Source of the DNA: Drosophila persimilis
Taxonomy: Eukaryota > Arthropoda > Insecta > Diptera > Drosophilidae
NCBI RefSeq assembly: GCF_003286085.1
Contig: NW_020825336.1
Coordinates: 744,001 to 808,000 of the forward strand
Length of the DNA: 64,000 bases
Direction of reading: 5' to 3'
The position numbers were made by a program, and so were the translations under genes. Below, piece after piece: positions 26,083-35,536 of the stretch. Numbering within the stretch: the first letter of the stretch is position 1; every line of letters starts with the position of its first letter. The notes under the pieces are model-generated. The model did not search any database. It was not told the origin of the DNA and was given only the letters and a program-made list of their open reading frames with translations.

Positions 26083-28972
26083 GCCATTGACTCTTGGCCA
26101 GATTGAGAGGTGGAGTGGATCGAGAGGCGGCTGCTGCATTTTGCATTTGGACCAGTCATGGCTCATGTTGCATATAAATGGAGCTTAATGAGCTCGTGCC
26201 AAATAGAATTGTCAATTGCCGTGGCCATTGGGGCACACTGCCAGCCCTCTCTCTCTCTCTGTCTTGTGTTCGTGTTGCGTTCAAATTGCTGTTAGAATTC
26301 CACAATTCAACGGTTTTATGGCTGCGCTTTGATTCGATCACGAAACCCCATGCGAAAAAAATATCTCAAATAAATACCAAATATGGGAGAAACGCAACGC
26401 AACGCAACGTTTTCCTTGCAACGGGCGCGGCAGGTGCAAGATTTTTGTTGCTTATTTTTTGGCTTTCCCACGCGCCTAGAGGAGCGTAGAAGGAGTAGAA
26501 GGAGCAGAAGGAGGAGCAGCAGGAGCAGCGGTATCCCAGGGTCGCTCTATTGTTTCGGATGCAATCTGCCATCTTGGCAGTTGGTCCACACACTGCCGGC
26601 CTGCCACTAACAAGCTGTACGTACTCGTACGAGTGGAAGCTGTGTGTTGTGGAACGTTCCGCATAGTAGTTCCACCTTTATTATTTTTAATTGGACTGAT
26701 TTCCCGCTACAGATACATTTGTATCTGCGCGTGCGCGCCGCACCGTAGCTCTCCTCGTTGACATACTCGCAGCCGACTGTCCAGCTCATCCAATCATCCT
26801 AGGCCATCACCATCCATCGACATCCATTCCATTCGGATGTATGCCACTGCCACGACAACTGCCAGATCTTGACCAGGCGGCCGGCACAGCTGTGATTCGC
26901 TGTGTCTCGCTCGAAGGGTTGTCGTGGTTTTGGTAGGGTTGCTCGACTCGACTCGGGACTTTTTCCCACGATTGCGTCACCATCAGCTGCACTTTTGCGC
27001 GCAGTTTTTGCTTCTCTGGATTGTTTTTTTTTCTTTTTCTTTTTTTGCGCCGCCTGGTGAGGCTCAAACGGCTGTGCGTCCTTGGGGTGGGCAGACACCA
27101 AGAGGCAGACAACCTCAATTAGGGGTTGTCATCGAAAATCTCGATTAGAAGTCGCTGACATACGGCGACATTGTGACGTCACATCAGCATTCCCTCAGCA
27201 TTCGCCCCAGCATTCACATTCAGATTCAGATTCAAGTTCAGATGCCCTGCCGGGTGTTGTGTGAACGCCTTCCCAGTCAGCGATCCTTTGTCCACCGCTT
27301 GACTTGCCCTTGCCACAAAGAGTGTCCCCTTTTATAGCCTGGGCAACGCCTCACGCTGTATGTTTTGCCCTGTGGGCTAAAAGTTGGATTATATGGGCAT
27401 ATTATTATTACATTGATTGTCTGCATCGACGACCAGAACCGTGCGAGTACCGTACCAGAGAGGAGTTTTTGTGTTGCCGCTTGGATGGGAAATGCTATGC
27501 AATGGATTCTTGGGAATCATCATTCAACATTCGTTTAACATTGTCCATTTGAGGGTGCTTAGAAATGGGATTATTACTAATAATCCATCCTATGTACATG
27601 CTATGATATGTATGAAAAATCATGGATTGTATCAGCTACAGAAAGTCATGTGGGAACCTTTCTTTGTCACTAATTCTTCAACTCTAAAAAGATTTCAAAT
27701 TCTTTTTAAATTAAAATTGTAAACAGATTATTCATCGCCTGAGAAAAATCGATTAATTCATAGCTTTTTCGATTAACAGAAACGTCAGCCATCTGTCATT
27801 TTGAAGATCAGCCAAAACTGTCAACGCATCGCATCGATCTTTCTCTCTCTTTCTCTGTCTCTGCCTCTGTCTCTCTGTCTGTTTTTCTTTGGCAAACTGT
27901 CAAACGGCAGCTTCTCGTCTCGTCTCGTCGAGCTGCTAATCAGCTGCTGCATCGAAAAGTGTGCCAGCCATTTAGACATTGTAGTCAGCTCAAGGATTTT
28001 GACAGCTAAGCTGACATGCAGAAAAATATGAAAAAATGCTGGATATTGTGGATTGTGAATTGTGGATTTCTTTCTATCCACAAGCGATGGAGGGCAGGGA
28101 GAACACATGTCGTGTGTCTGTCTCTGAGTTTTATGACTGTCGAGTCGAACAAGGTGAATATGCCAGAGTCGGAGCTAAAGCTAAAGCTCAAACTCAAACT
28201 CAAACTCAATCACAAAATGCAATGAAACAATCAATCAAAGCGCTGAAAAGAGGCTTGTCGGGGCAGAGCAGAGCAGGGCAGGGCAGGGACTTTACCGAAA
28301 GGCACAAAATCAAATTACCGGCAATGATTAATCAATCAACACTGTACCATAGAAAGAGGCAGAGAGACAAACAGAGAGAGAGAGAGAGAGGAGAGAATAT
28401 CCAGACCGAGTATACGAGTATATCCAATTCCAATGAGCAGCCGATAGCCATAAAGCAACCGCATGGGCACGATCTTGCCAGTGGCCTCGTCCGACCTGCT
28501 CCACAATGATTGTGGGTGTGTGCCTGCATCCATGCATCCATCGCACATGTGTGTGTGTGTGTGTGTTGGCCAAGTGGGTGCGTTCTCACAGCTGGATACC
28601 CGGCGTCCGAGTCGCTGTTGAACTGGCAGCAATCACGATCCAGGCACACACCTGCAAGTCTTTGGTCTCTGGTCTCTGGTCTCTGGTCTCGGGGCTCTGC
28701 TGTGCCACTCCTCATGCGGCATATCCACATCCACATCCACGTGTGCGTTCTGCCTGCAGATGCAGACCAATGCGGCAATTGGCAATACAAAATCAATGCC
28801 TAGCCTCCAAATCTTTGCCCCGCGCGCACTCCGCTGCGTTCTCGTTGGCAGCAGCGGCTTCTTCCCTAAATGGCCTGCACTATGATCGTGCCAAAAATGG
28901 GTTTGCAACTGGAATTCGCTTTTAGCCAGCAACAGACGTACGACTGGAGGAGACCAGATACAGCTTTACCCC

Positions 28973-29009
28973 CAGCTCCAGCTCCAGCTCCAGCTCCAGC
29001 TCCAGCTCT
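28973..29009 (+). repeat. AGCTCC hexamer microsatellite
   Basis: About six near-perfect units. The core AGCT is self-complementary, so the tract may be structured. Confidence 0.85.
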
Positions 29010-30836
29010 AGCACCATTTGCAGCCTCCCTCCGGCTCAGCGCGGCTCGGCTCGGCTCGGCCTGGCTCGGCTCTCTACTCCCAGGTGCAGGTGGCGAGTGG
29101 CGATTGCACCAGGCCAGGCCGGGCCAAGACCTGGTCTAAGACGACGACCAGCTGGTGTGAACAGCTAGAAAGTTTTTCAGCCATCGCGCGATCGATCGCC
29201 TCGTCCTCCGATCGTGAGAATCAGTGCGGCGGCAGCGGCAGTGGCGGCGGCAGTGGCAGTGGCAGCGGCAGCGTGAAATTTATTTGTATGCTGGCCAAAA
29301 CAAATGCCGCGTGATTTCAATTTATGGCCATCTAATGAAAATTTGACAAATAGCAAATGGGTAAGTAAGCTTTTCGTTTGGCCAATAGAACCGCATCCAA
29401 TACATCATGATCGTTTGGCCAAAGGTGGAAAGGCACTTCCGTCAATTGATTGAAAAGGGGATTGAATGCATCCAGAGTAGATGTCTGAGCCAGTCTGATC
29501 TCGAACAGTCACTCAAAGTCCACATCAAACGGCTGCCTGCTCTGCTCCGATTTATGGTAGTAGTTGGACTCGGAGTCAAAGTCGTGACCCGCGAGCATTG
29601 AACCCCCGGTGAACCGATCCTGTCTACTGTGGGCCACAAATGATTGGGTTTCGGCAAGACTTTGAAGCGGATCATGATCCATGATAGAATAACTTACTGC
29701 CTCCACTTACGGCTCCACTCCGCTGTAGCGATGCAGCGATGGCCCAAAGGCAGCGCCACACATTTGAACGAAATGAATTGGAAGTCTGCCAGCACGAAGT
29801 GCAATTTCCAAACATGCAGCCAAAGTGTTATTACTGTGGGAGCTGTTCGGTCGTAATGAAGCCATTGCCATGGGCAGACCGGGCCGAAACACAGACCAGC
29901 AGGCCGGCAGGCCAGCAACATAACAGCAGTCGAATAGTCCAACAGTTGCCCATTGTCAATCATATTCGGAGTTGATTTTCCCACATTTTATGGCTGGCTG
30001 ATCGCGTTTCTGGTCTGGCTCCGACCGACTCCTCATGGGAAAATCGCTGAAATGACGAGGGCTGCTCTGCTTCGCCTTGTTGCGCAACAATTATTCGGCT
30101 TTGGTTTTGACCCGACTCGACCAGCAAACATCAACGCATCAGCAAACCCCAGGGGGAATGGTAGGAGGGCCCGACAGCCCCCCGACTCCCACGCACACAA
30201 CACCTTGATCTCAAGGCTGCGCTTCGTTGCACCGAAACGTCGAAACTTGTTAACGGGGTTGCAGTTGCAGCTACCCTTTTTCGTTATCGTTTTTGTTGTT
30301 TCTTTTTTGTCACGGTCGTTATCTAGGCCAGAACGGAAGTGCGCTTCTTGAGATCGTCCCTTTTCGGCCTCACCAACATTTTCACACATTCTCGTCGCAG
30401 GTGTGTGCAGAACGCGTAAGAGTCAAACATTTAGTGCAATACGCTTAATAATATTTAAATTTTATGTCGTTGCTATATTGGAGCGGAAATTAAAGTCTGT
30501 GGTGGGGTGGAAAGCGGTTTGTTGCGCTTGATTTGTTTTCGATGAGGAAAATGGGTCTCACATACGATTTAACGATAAGTTTTGTTCCCAGCTTTGGGCT
30601 TAAATAAATAGAAGCCAACAATAATTAAACAAATTTTTCTTCAATTTAAATTTTTTGTTTTACTCCGCTAGATGATATCTACAGTCTAGCTACATGCCTC
30701 AGTGGCGACACCTGACGAACTTTACATGAACAACTGCTGCCGCTTGCCGCAAGATGCCGCCACTGCCATAACTGCCATGATAGCCCGCCCAACAGGAACT
30801 CCCATTTAAAATAGCTGAATTATGTTACTCAATTAC

Positions 30837-31270
30837 TCAACCACGCGGGAGAAAAAGCAGATCTATGTCCATGAGCTCAAACACATGGATAAACTGCAAG
30901 ATTTCGGCCACATTTGAGGAAAGGATCACTCCACGAAACTCAAAGTTCGAGCTATTCACTTTGTCCAAGCTGAGTGGTGTTGAAGATTGGGCGAAATTTA
31001 ACGCCAATAGCTTTCTCAGATTAAGGACTTCGTCGTTATAGAACTTCCCCAGTTCTTTGGAAGGAGTGCGCGTCGTTTTCTGCATTATCCATGTGTCGTT
31101 GTCAAAGTGGTGTACGAGATTTTGGCCAATCTGTCCGCCGAATCCCTGTAAATGGTGACCATTTTGTTCCGCATGTGGACTACGTCCCACAGGACTGGGA
31201 AGTAGTTGGCCTCATACTGCAGGGCCTGCCAATTGGCACTGCACCTGTCGTAACCTGCACACGTTCCGGG
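30837..31270 (-). pseudogene. Frameshifted gene remnant next to the palindrome
   Basis: Two overlapping minus-strand frames read like one protein split by a frameshift. From 31270 the first frame gives YDRCSANWQALQYEANYF, then VLWDVVHMRNKMVTIYRDSA and DRLAKISYTT, and stops at 31087-31085. A second frame continues with TTRTPSKELGKFYNDEVL, then NLRKLLALNF and FIHVFELMDIDLLFLPRG, to a stop at 30837. Codon use in the first part is coding-like (many C/G-ending codons). An in-frame TAG at 31273-31271 and the absence of an ATG leave the 5' end missing. A CAG/GT junction at about 31256 could be a splice acceptor, so an intact spliced gene is not excluded. I do not recognise the family. The remnant ends within about 35 bases of the palindrome's outer edge. 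Confidence 0.4.
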
Positions 31271-31404
31271 CTAAGCCGAAGTTGAGAATTGAAAGAACAC
31301 GAAGGAGAATCATTCATTTTAAATATTTGAGCTTTATATTTTCCATATTCTTCTTCAATTCATTTCATTTGTTCAGTCAGCCACTGGTTCCATTCGTCCA
31401 GCAT

Positions 31405-31719
31405 CTACTTCCTCAGTAGAACAGGAGCTGCGCTGTAGGCCGCTGTATAGGGAGATGCCACATAGGGAGAAGCGACGTACGGAGATGCCACGTAGGGTGA
31501 AGCGACGTAAGGAGATGCCACGTATGGGGATGCCACATAGGGAGATGCTGCTGCCACGTAGGGGGCCGCAAAGTTGCCGTGATATTCCCGGCTGTAAACA
31601 GCAGCCGCTGGGGCAGCAGCCACCAGAGGAGCAGAGTAGGCCAAAGGAGCCACAATTCCGGGCTTGGCCGAGGCGCAGGCAATCAAAGCGACGAAGGCGA
31701 GGGCGAAGAACTTGAACAT
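31405..31719 (-). CDS. Small secreted YVASP-repeat protein, 825-Oak/cuticle-like (left outer copy)
   Basis: An intronless 104-aa protein. Residues 1-18 (MFKFFALAFVALIACASA) form a signal peptide followed by KPGIVAPLAYSAP, the characteristic start of Drosophila 825-Oak-like low-complexity secreted proteins. The body is tandem pentapeptides SPYVA, ending in TAAYSAAPVLLRK. No RR chitin-binding consensus or cysteines are present in the mature part. Expected role is a structural component of cuticle or another secreted matrix; this is inferred from composition. It is transcribed divergently from its neighbour at 32157 across a shared 437-nt promoter region. Compared with its inverted copy at 34285 it lacks one pentapeptide. 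No good AATAAA was seen downstream, only an AATATAAA-like stretch. Confidence 0.9.
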   Translation of the reverse strand: MFKFFALAFVALIACASAKPGIVAPLAYSAPLVAAAPAAAVYSREYHGNFAAPYVAAASPYVASPYVASPYVASPYVASPYVASPYVASPYTAAYSAAPVLLRK

Positions 31720-31757
31720 CTTGAATGGATTGTTGTACGGTCGAGTGTTTCAAACTG

Positions 31758-31796
31758 AACTGATGACAATAGCGGAATGAACGACGTGTTTTATAG
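31758..31796 (-). promoter_or_regulatory. TATA box and initiator of the gene at 31405-31719
   Basis: On the minus strand CTATAAAA (31796-31789) precedes an initiator ATCAGTT (31764-31758) by about 34 nt. The predicted leader runs to the ATG at 31719. A second TCAGTT lies five bases further on. Confidence 0.75.
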
Positions 31797-32065
31797 CCAC
31801 AAATCCCGCAGCAGGTCTGCCTGCAGGGCAACCTTCGACAGTTAGAAAAACCAAAGGCTGGTAGCTGGTATTAATTTTTGGCCTGCTTAATTAAAAGAGA
31901 CGTCCCCACAGTACACGACGCTGGTGTCGCTTGGGCCGAACCACTACGGGACTACGTGACTGGCGTGGCCAAAGAGGGGCCTCAGAATTCGGCTGTTGGG
32001 CTGGCGCGAGACCTTGCAAGGCCGTTTGGCAGGCACTCAACCTCCACTGTGTGTGGGGCTATAGC

Positions 32066-32104
32066 TATATAAGCTACGGCCCACCGCCTGTTTGGGCATC
32101 AGTT
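32066..32104 (+). promoter_or_regulatory. TATA box and initiator of the gene at 32157-32465
   Basis: TATATAAG at 32066-32073 is followed 35 nt later by TCAGTT at 32099-32104, then a leader of about 55 nt to the ATG at 32157. Confidence 0.75.
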
Positions 32105-32156
32105 GCATTTGTTCCATTCAACAAGTAAAACAATCTAAAATCCCAATCCTCCCAAG

Positions 32157-32465
32157 ATGTTCAAGTTCGTCGCCGCCGTTGTCCTCGCTCTGATTGCCTG
32201 CGTTGCCGCCAAGCCCGGAATCGTGGCTCCCCTGGCCTACTCCGCCCCCTACGTGGCTGCCTCTCCCTACGTGGCGGCGTCTCCATATGTGGCATCTCCC
32301 TATGTGGCATCTCCCTACGTCGCCTCCCCGTACACTGCCGCCTACGCTTCTCCGTACACCGCTGCCTACACCGCTGCTGCCTACGCCTCCCCCTACGCTG
32401 CCGCCTACACAGCCCCCTATGCCGCTGCTGCCGCATACACCGCCCCCCTGCTGCTGAAGAAGTAG
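32157..32465 (+). CDS. Small secreted Ala/Tyr/Pro-rich protein, 825-Oak/cuticle-like (left inner copy)
   Basis: An intronless 102-aa protein. Signal peptide MFKFVAAVVLALIACVAA is followed by KPGIVAPLAYSAPYVAASPY. The body carries YVASP repeats, then YTAAY/YASPY repeats, ending in APLLLKK. It is related to the gene at 31405 (same signal peptide style, KPGIVAPLAYSAP block and basic C-terminal end) but has a different repeat mix. Predicted to be an extracellular structural protein, inferred from composition and family resemblance. Its start follows CCTCCCAAG. AATAAA lies 81 nt after the stop, at 32546-32551. The predicted protein is identical to that of the inverted copy at 33539-33847. Confidence 0.92.
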   Translation: MFKFVAAVVLALIACVAAKPGIVAPLAYSAPYVAASPYVAASPYVASPYVASPYVASPYTAAYASPYTAAYTAAAYASPYAAAYTAPYAAAAAYTAPLLLKK

Positions 32466-32545
32466 AGAGCACACCGGAAGTGCCACCTGCCCACCTGTAA
32501 CCTGAACGGAAGTCGAAGGACTCCCATCCTGCAATGAATCACTGA

Positions 32546-32551
32546 AATAAA
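32546..32551 (+). terminator. Poly(A) signal of the gene at 32157
   Basis: Canonical AATAAA in the sequence GAAATAAACTCG. Confidence 0.6.
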
Positions 32552-32610
32552 CTCGAATCAAACGAACAGTCAATATCTTTCTTGGGGAAATACTGATGTA
32601 AATACTTGCA

Positions 32611-33393
32611 TACTTCCACAGGATATGTGATAGGATGCAGTCTCAAAACAGTTGATCTCTTAAAGAACTACGTTGTCGATACCAACGTTGTGTAGAGCAG
32701 AGAACTTGAGTATCATATCATACCCAGTAGGAGACCAGACTATTATTGGATAAGCTTTTAAATGTCGCTACTATTTTGAGTCCATTTCTGCTGAATTTTA
32801 TATTAATATTTTCCAAAATATGCTTGCAATCGATCAAAGAGATTCTGTCAATCGTAAAGAAGAATACCACGCCCACATAGGAAACATTGAACTAAGGAAC
32901 GTCCAAAAAGATCATAAAAATACTTATATCTACAATATGCAAATATGTAGTGTACTACCACGTGTAGTGACATCTAATTACGAATTCGACTTTGAACCTA
33001 GATCCGTGCCAATGAGCACGCCGTTCAATGGTTTTGGTGATTTCTCAATTTCAAGTAGTTGCACCTTTCTGATTCGCAACACATACCATCTGACTGATTT
33101 TTTATTTGAGCGCAAGACAAACAAATTTATTATGTTTAAATTTTATATTAGGATATTGTTCATACCAAAATACTATGATCCCGACTAAAAAATGGTGGGT
33201 GGTGGAAAATAAGTAAAAACTTATTCGCATACCCACTAAAACAAACAACAAAATTTCCACTTTCGATATTGAATGAAGCGCAATGGATGGCTTCCACAAG
33301 CTAATTGTTTTTTGGGATCTACAGGATCTTTCAGAGAACTACTGCTTTGAGACTGCACAGGATATGTGATAATCATTTGAAATAATTGTTCTT
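32611..33393. other. Unique spacer at the centre of the palindrome
   Basis: 783 nt of AT-rich DNA separate the arms. Close to the inner edges a diverged continuation of the inverted repeat is visible: GCAGTCTCAAAACAGT at 32638-32653 against the complement of the stretch near 33340-33355. The short string GGATATGTGATA also occurs in direct orientation at about 32621 and 33359. No convincing gene is present. Confidence 0.7.
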
Positions 33394-33538
33394 TGCAAGT
33401 ATTTACATCAGTATTTCCCCAAGAAAGATATTGACTGTTCGTTTGATTCGAGTTTATTTCAGTGATTCATTGCAGGATGGGAGTCCTTCGACTTCCGTTC
33501 AGGTTACAGGTGGGCAGGTGGCACTTCCGGTGTGCTCT

Positions 33539-33847
33539 CTACTTCTTCAGCAGCAGGGGGGCGGTGTATGCGGCAGCAGCGGCATAGGGGGCTGTGTAGG
33601 CGGCAGCGTAGGGGGAGGCGTAGGCAGCAGCGGTGTAGGCAGCGGTGTACGGAGAAGCGTAGGCGGCAGTGTACGGGGAGGCGACGTAGGGAGATGCCAC
33701 ATAGGGAGATGCCACATATGGAGACGCCGCCACGTAGGGAGAGGCAGCCACGTAGGGGGCGGAGTAGGCCAGGGGAGCCACGATTCCGGGCTTGGCGGCA
33801 ACGCAGGCAATCAGAGCGAGGACAACGGCGGCGACGAACTTGAACAT
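33539..33847 (-). CDS. Small secreted Ala/Tyr/Pro-rich protein (right inner copy)
   Basis: This encodes the same 102-aa protein as 32157-32465, with no amino-acid difference: signal peptide, KPGIVAPLAYSAPYVAASPY, YVASP and YTAAY repeats, ending APLLLKK. It is intronless, on the opposite strand, and divergent from the gene at 34285 across an identical 437-nt promoter region. The poly(A) signal is the complement at 33453-33458. Identity in the flanks as well as in the gene indicates recent duplication or ongoing gene conversion rather than selection on the protein alone. Confidence 0.92.
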   Translation of the reverse strand: MFKFVAAVVLALIACVAAKPGIVAPLAYSAPYVAASPYVAASPYVASPYVASPYVASPYTAAYASPYTAAYTAAAYASPYAAAYTAPYAAAAAYTAPLLLKK

Positions 33848-33899
33848 CTTGGGAGGATTGGGATTTTAGATTGTTTTACTTGTTGAATGGAACAAATGC

Positions 33900-33938
33900 A
33901 ACTGATGCCCAAACAGGCGGTGGGCCGTAGCTTATATA
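33900..33938 (-). promoter_or_regulatory. TATA box and initiator of the gene at 33539-33847
   Basis: On the minus strand TATATAAG (33938-33931) precedes TCAGTT (33905-33900) with the same spacing as in the left arm. Confidence 0.75.
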
Positions 33939-34208
33939 GCTATAGCCCCACACACAGTGGAGGTTGAGTGCCTGCCAAACGGCCTTGCAAGGTCTCGCGC
34001 CAGCCCAACAGCCGAATTCTGAGGCCCCTCTTTGGCCACGCCAGTCACGTAGTCCCGTAGTGGTTCGGCCCAAGCGACACCAGCGTCGTGTACTGTGGGG
34101 ACGTCTCTTTTAATTAAGCAGGCCAAAAATTAATACCAGCTACCAGCCTTTGGTTTTTCTAACTGTCGAAGGTTGCCCTGCAGGCAGACCTGCTGCGGGA
34201 TTTGTGGC

Positions 34209-34246
34209 TATAAAACACGTCGTTCATTCCGCTATTGTCATCAGTT
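34209..34246 (+). promoter_or_regulatory. TATA box and initiator of the gene at 34285-34614
   Basis: TATAAAA at 34209-34215, then TCAGTT at 34241-34246. This is the inverted copy of the core promoter at 31758-31796. Confidence 0.75.
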
Positions 34247-34284
34247 CAGTTTGAAACACTCGACCGTACAACAATCCATTCAAG

Positions 34285-34614
34285 ATGTTCAAGTTCTTCG
34301 CCCTCGCCTTCGTCGCTTTGATTGCCTGCGCCTCGGCCAAGCCCGGAATTGTGGCTCCTTTGGCCTACTCTGCTCCTCTGGTGGCTGCTGCCCCAGCGGC
34401 TGCTGTTTACAGCCGGGAATATCACGGCAACTTTGCGGCCCCCTACGTGGCAGCAGCATCTCCCTATGTGGCATCCCCATACGTGGCATCTCCTTACGTC
34501 GCTTCACCCTACGTGGCATCTCCGTACGTCGCTTCTCCCTATGTGGCATCTCCGTATGTGGCATCTCCCTATACAGCGGCCTACAGCGCAGCTCCTGTTC
34601 TACTGAGGAAGTAG
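34285..34614 (+). CDS. Small secreted YVASP-repeat protein (right outer copy)
   Basis: An intronless 109-aa protein identical to that of 31405-31719 except for one extra YVASP pentapeptide. Signal peptide MFKFFALAFVALIACASA is followed by KPGIVAPLAYSAP, a short non-repeat block (YSREYHGNFAAPYVAAA), then eight SPYVA/SPYTA units and a basic end (LLRK). Predicted to be an extracellular structural protein of the 825-Oak-like type. The extra unit is the only length difference between the two 1.3-kb arms, as expected for replication slippage after duplication. Confidence 0.9.
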   Translation: MFKFFALAFVALIACASAKPGIVAPLAYSAPLVAAAPAAAVYSREYHGNFAAPYVAAASPYVASPYVASPYVASPYVASPYVASPYVASPYVASPYTAAYSAAPVLLRK

Positions 34615-35201
34615 ATGCTGGACGAATGGAACCAGTGGCTGACTGAACAAATGAAATGAATTGAAGAAGAATATGGAAAATATAAAGCTCAAATATTTAA
34701 AATGAATGATTCTCGTTTTTGTTTACTATCGGGGTTTGGTTCAAGGTCTTCGGCTTGAACTTATCCAAAGGCTATAGGAAGTTATCCTCCGACGTAACAG
34801 TCTGATAAGCAGAAATCTCCAGAGTTTAAAAATTATTCTTCCGTATTACATGTTATTCAGAGATTCTTTGAGAAAGAGAGTCTGTAAAATAAAATGTACA
34901 TTGCATTTAAATCCTTATCGCTCATTTGCTTTCAAAACATTTCTTTTTGGCGCTCAAGTTAGGTTGGACTTGCTATCATTTTTTTTTTAATTTGCTCTCT
35001 ATGTAATGGGATATCCTCTTTTCGTGGAGGGATTTTTCATTGCAACAATGTCTTGCCACTGTTTTTTTGTTGACCTATTCTTTTAAACCTTTTTTTAGAC
35101 AAGATGGAACTTGAATAATTCGTCAGTATATTAACGGTATATTTTGAAAATGCGACGGTATGTGTTGGTATTTTTCTGAGGGTCGATAAGCTACATTTTC
35201 T

Positions 35202-35250
35202 CAGCTGGTTTTCTCAGCTGAAATCGATAAGCGGTACAAAATCAGCTGAT
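35202..35250 (+). promoter_or_regulatory. Cluster of three CAGCTG boxes with ATCGATAAG
   Basis: CAGCTG occurs at 35202-35207, 35215-35220 and 35242-35247. The last sits in ATCAGCTGAT, a perfect match to the fly core-promoter E-box motif AWCAGCTGWT (Ohler motif 5). ATCGATAAG, a near-DRE, lies between the second and third. This suggests a housekeeping-type promoter. Confidence 0.55.
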
Positions 35251-35528
35251 TTTGGTCCGATAAAAAATTTTAAATTTCTTGAACTCTTTCTTCCTTTCTC
35301 TGCACGCTGTTTCGCTGACTCACTGACACATTCATGTAGAGCACATACATGAACCATTTCTTTGCATTGGAAAAGAGACAGATATAAGGAGAGGCGCATC
35401 TACTGGCCCGGCCCAGAAGACCAAGGCTCGAATGTGTAGCAGATCGAATCTCGAGGATTTGGCTGCTCTCCTACTCCAACAGCATTAACGTGACCAAGTG
35501 ATTCTCTCTACCTCCTTTTCATCCGCGG

Positions 35529-35536
35529 TATCGATA
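35529..35536 (+). promoter_or_regulatory. DRE core element TATCGATA
   Basis: A perfect 8-bp DREF-binding motif, about 0.9 kb upstream of the predicted start at 36459. DRE is typical of broadly expressed Drosophila genes. Assignment to that gene is inferred from proximity. Confidence 0.5.

Larger units (their letters stand above)
24816..30836. other. Gene-free interval (part 4)
   Basis: No gene supported. Repeats include a CCCCATG/CCACATG tract at 24970-25010, five GGCAAC units at 26051-26080, CTCT tracts near 27842-27880, a GA tract at about 28374-28392, GT repeats at about 28548-28565, AGCTCC units at 28973-29009, and GGCTCG pentamer-like units at 29040-29075. Short open frames are not corroborated by start context or introns. 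Confidence 0.5.
31305..32610 (+). repeat. Left arm of a large inverted repeat (palindrome)
   Basis: The reverse complement of this arm matches 33394-34714. Intergenic parts agree in length exactly (437 nt between the divergent starts, 145 nt and 100 nt beyond the two stops). The stretches I compared by eye are identical, and the short proteins encoded by intergenic sequence are identical too. The arms differ in length by 15 nt, one YVASP repeat unit in the outer gene. The match stops abruptly at 31305 outside and 32610 inside. Confidence 0.95.
33394..34714 (-). repeat. Right arm of the large inverted repeat
   Basis: Reverse complement of 31305-32610 with a single 15-nt length difference inside the outer gene. 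It carries inverted copies of both genes, both core promoters and both 3' flanks. Confidence 0.95.

Noticed and set aside
32820-33188. 122-codon open frame in the palindrome spacer
   Set aside because: AT-rich codon use, no recognisable domain or signal peptide, and no repeat of it elsewhere. Chance in AT-rich DNA is likely.
32118-33886. 151- to 166-codon antisense frames over the inner secreted-protein genes
   Set aside because: Shadows of the YVASP/YTAAY coding repeats read on the other strand (GGSVGGGVGSSGVGSG). They lack their own promoter logic.
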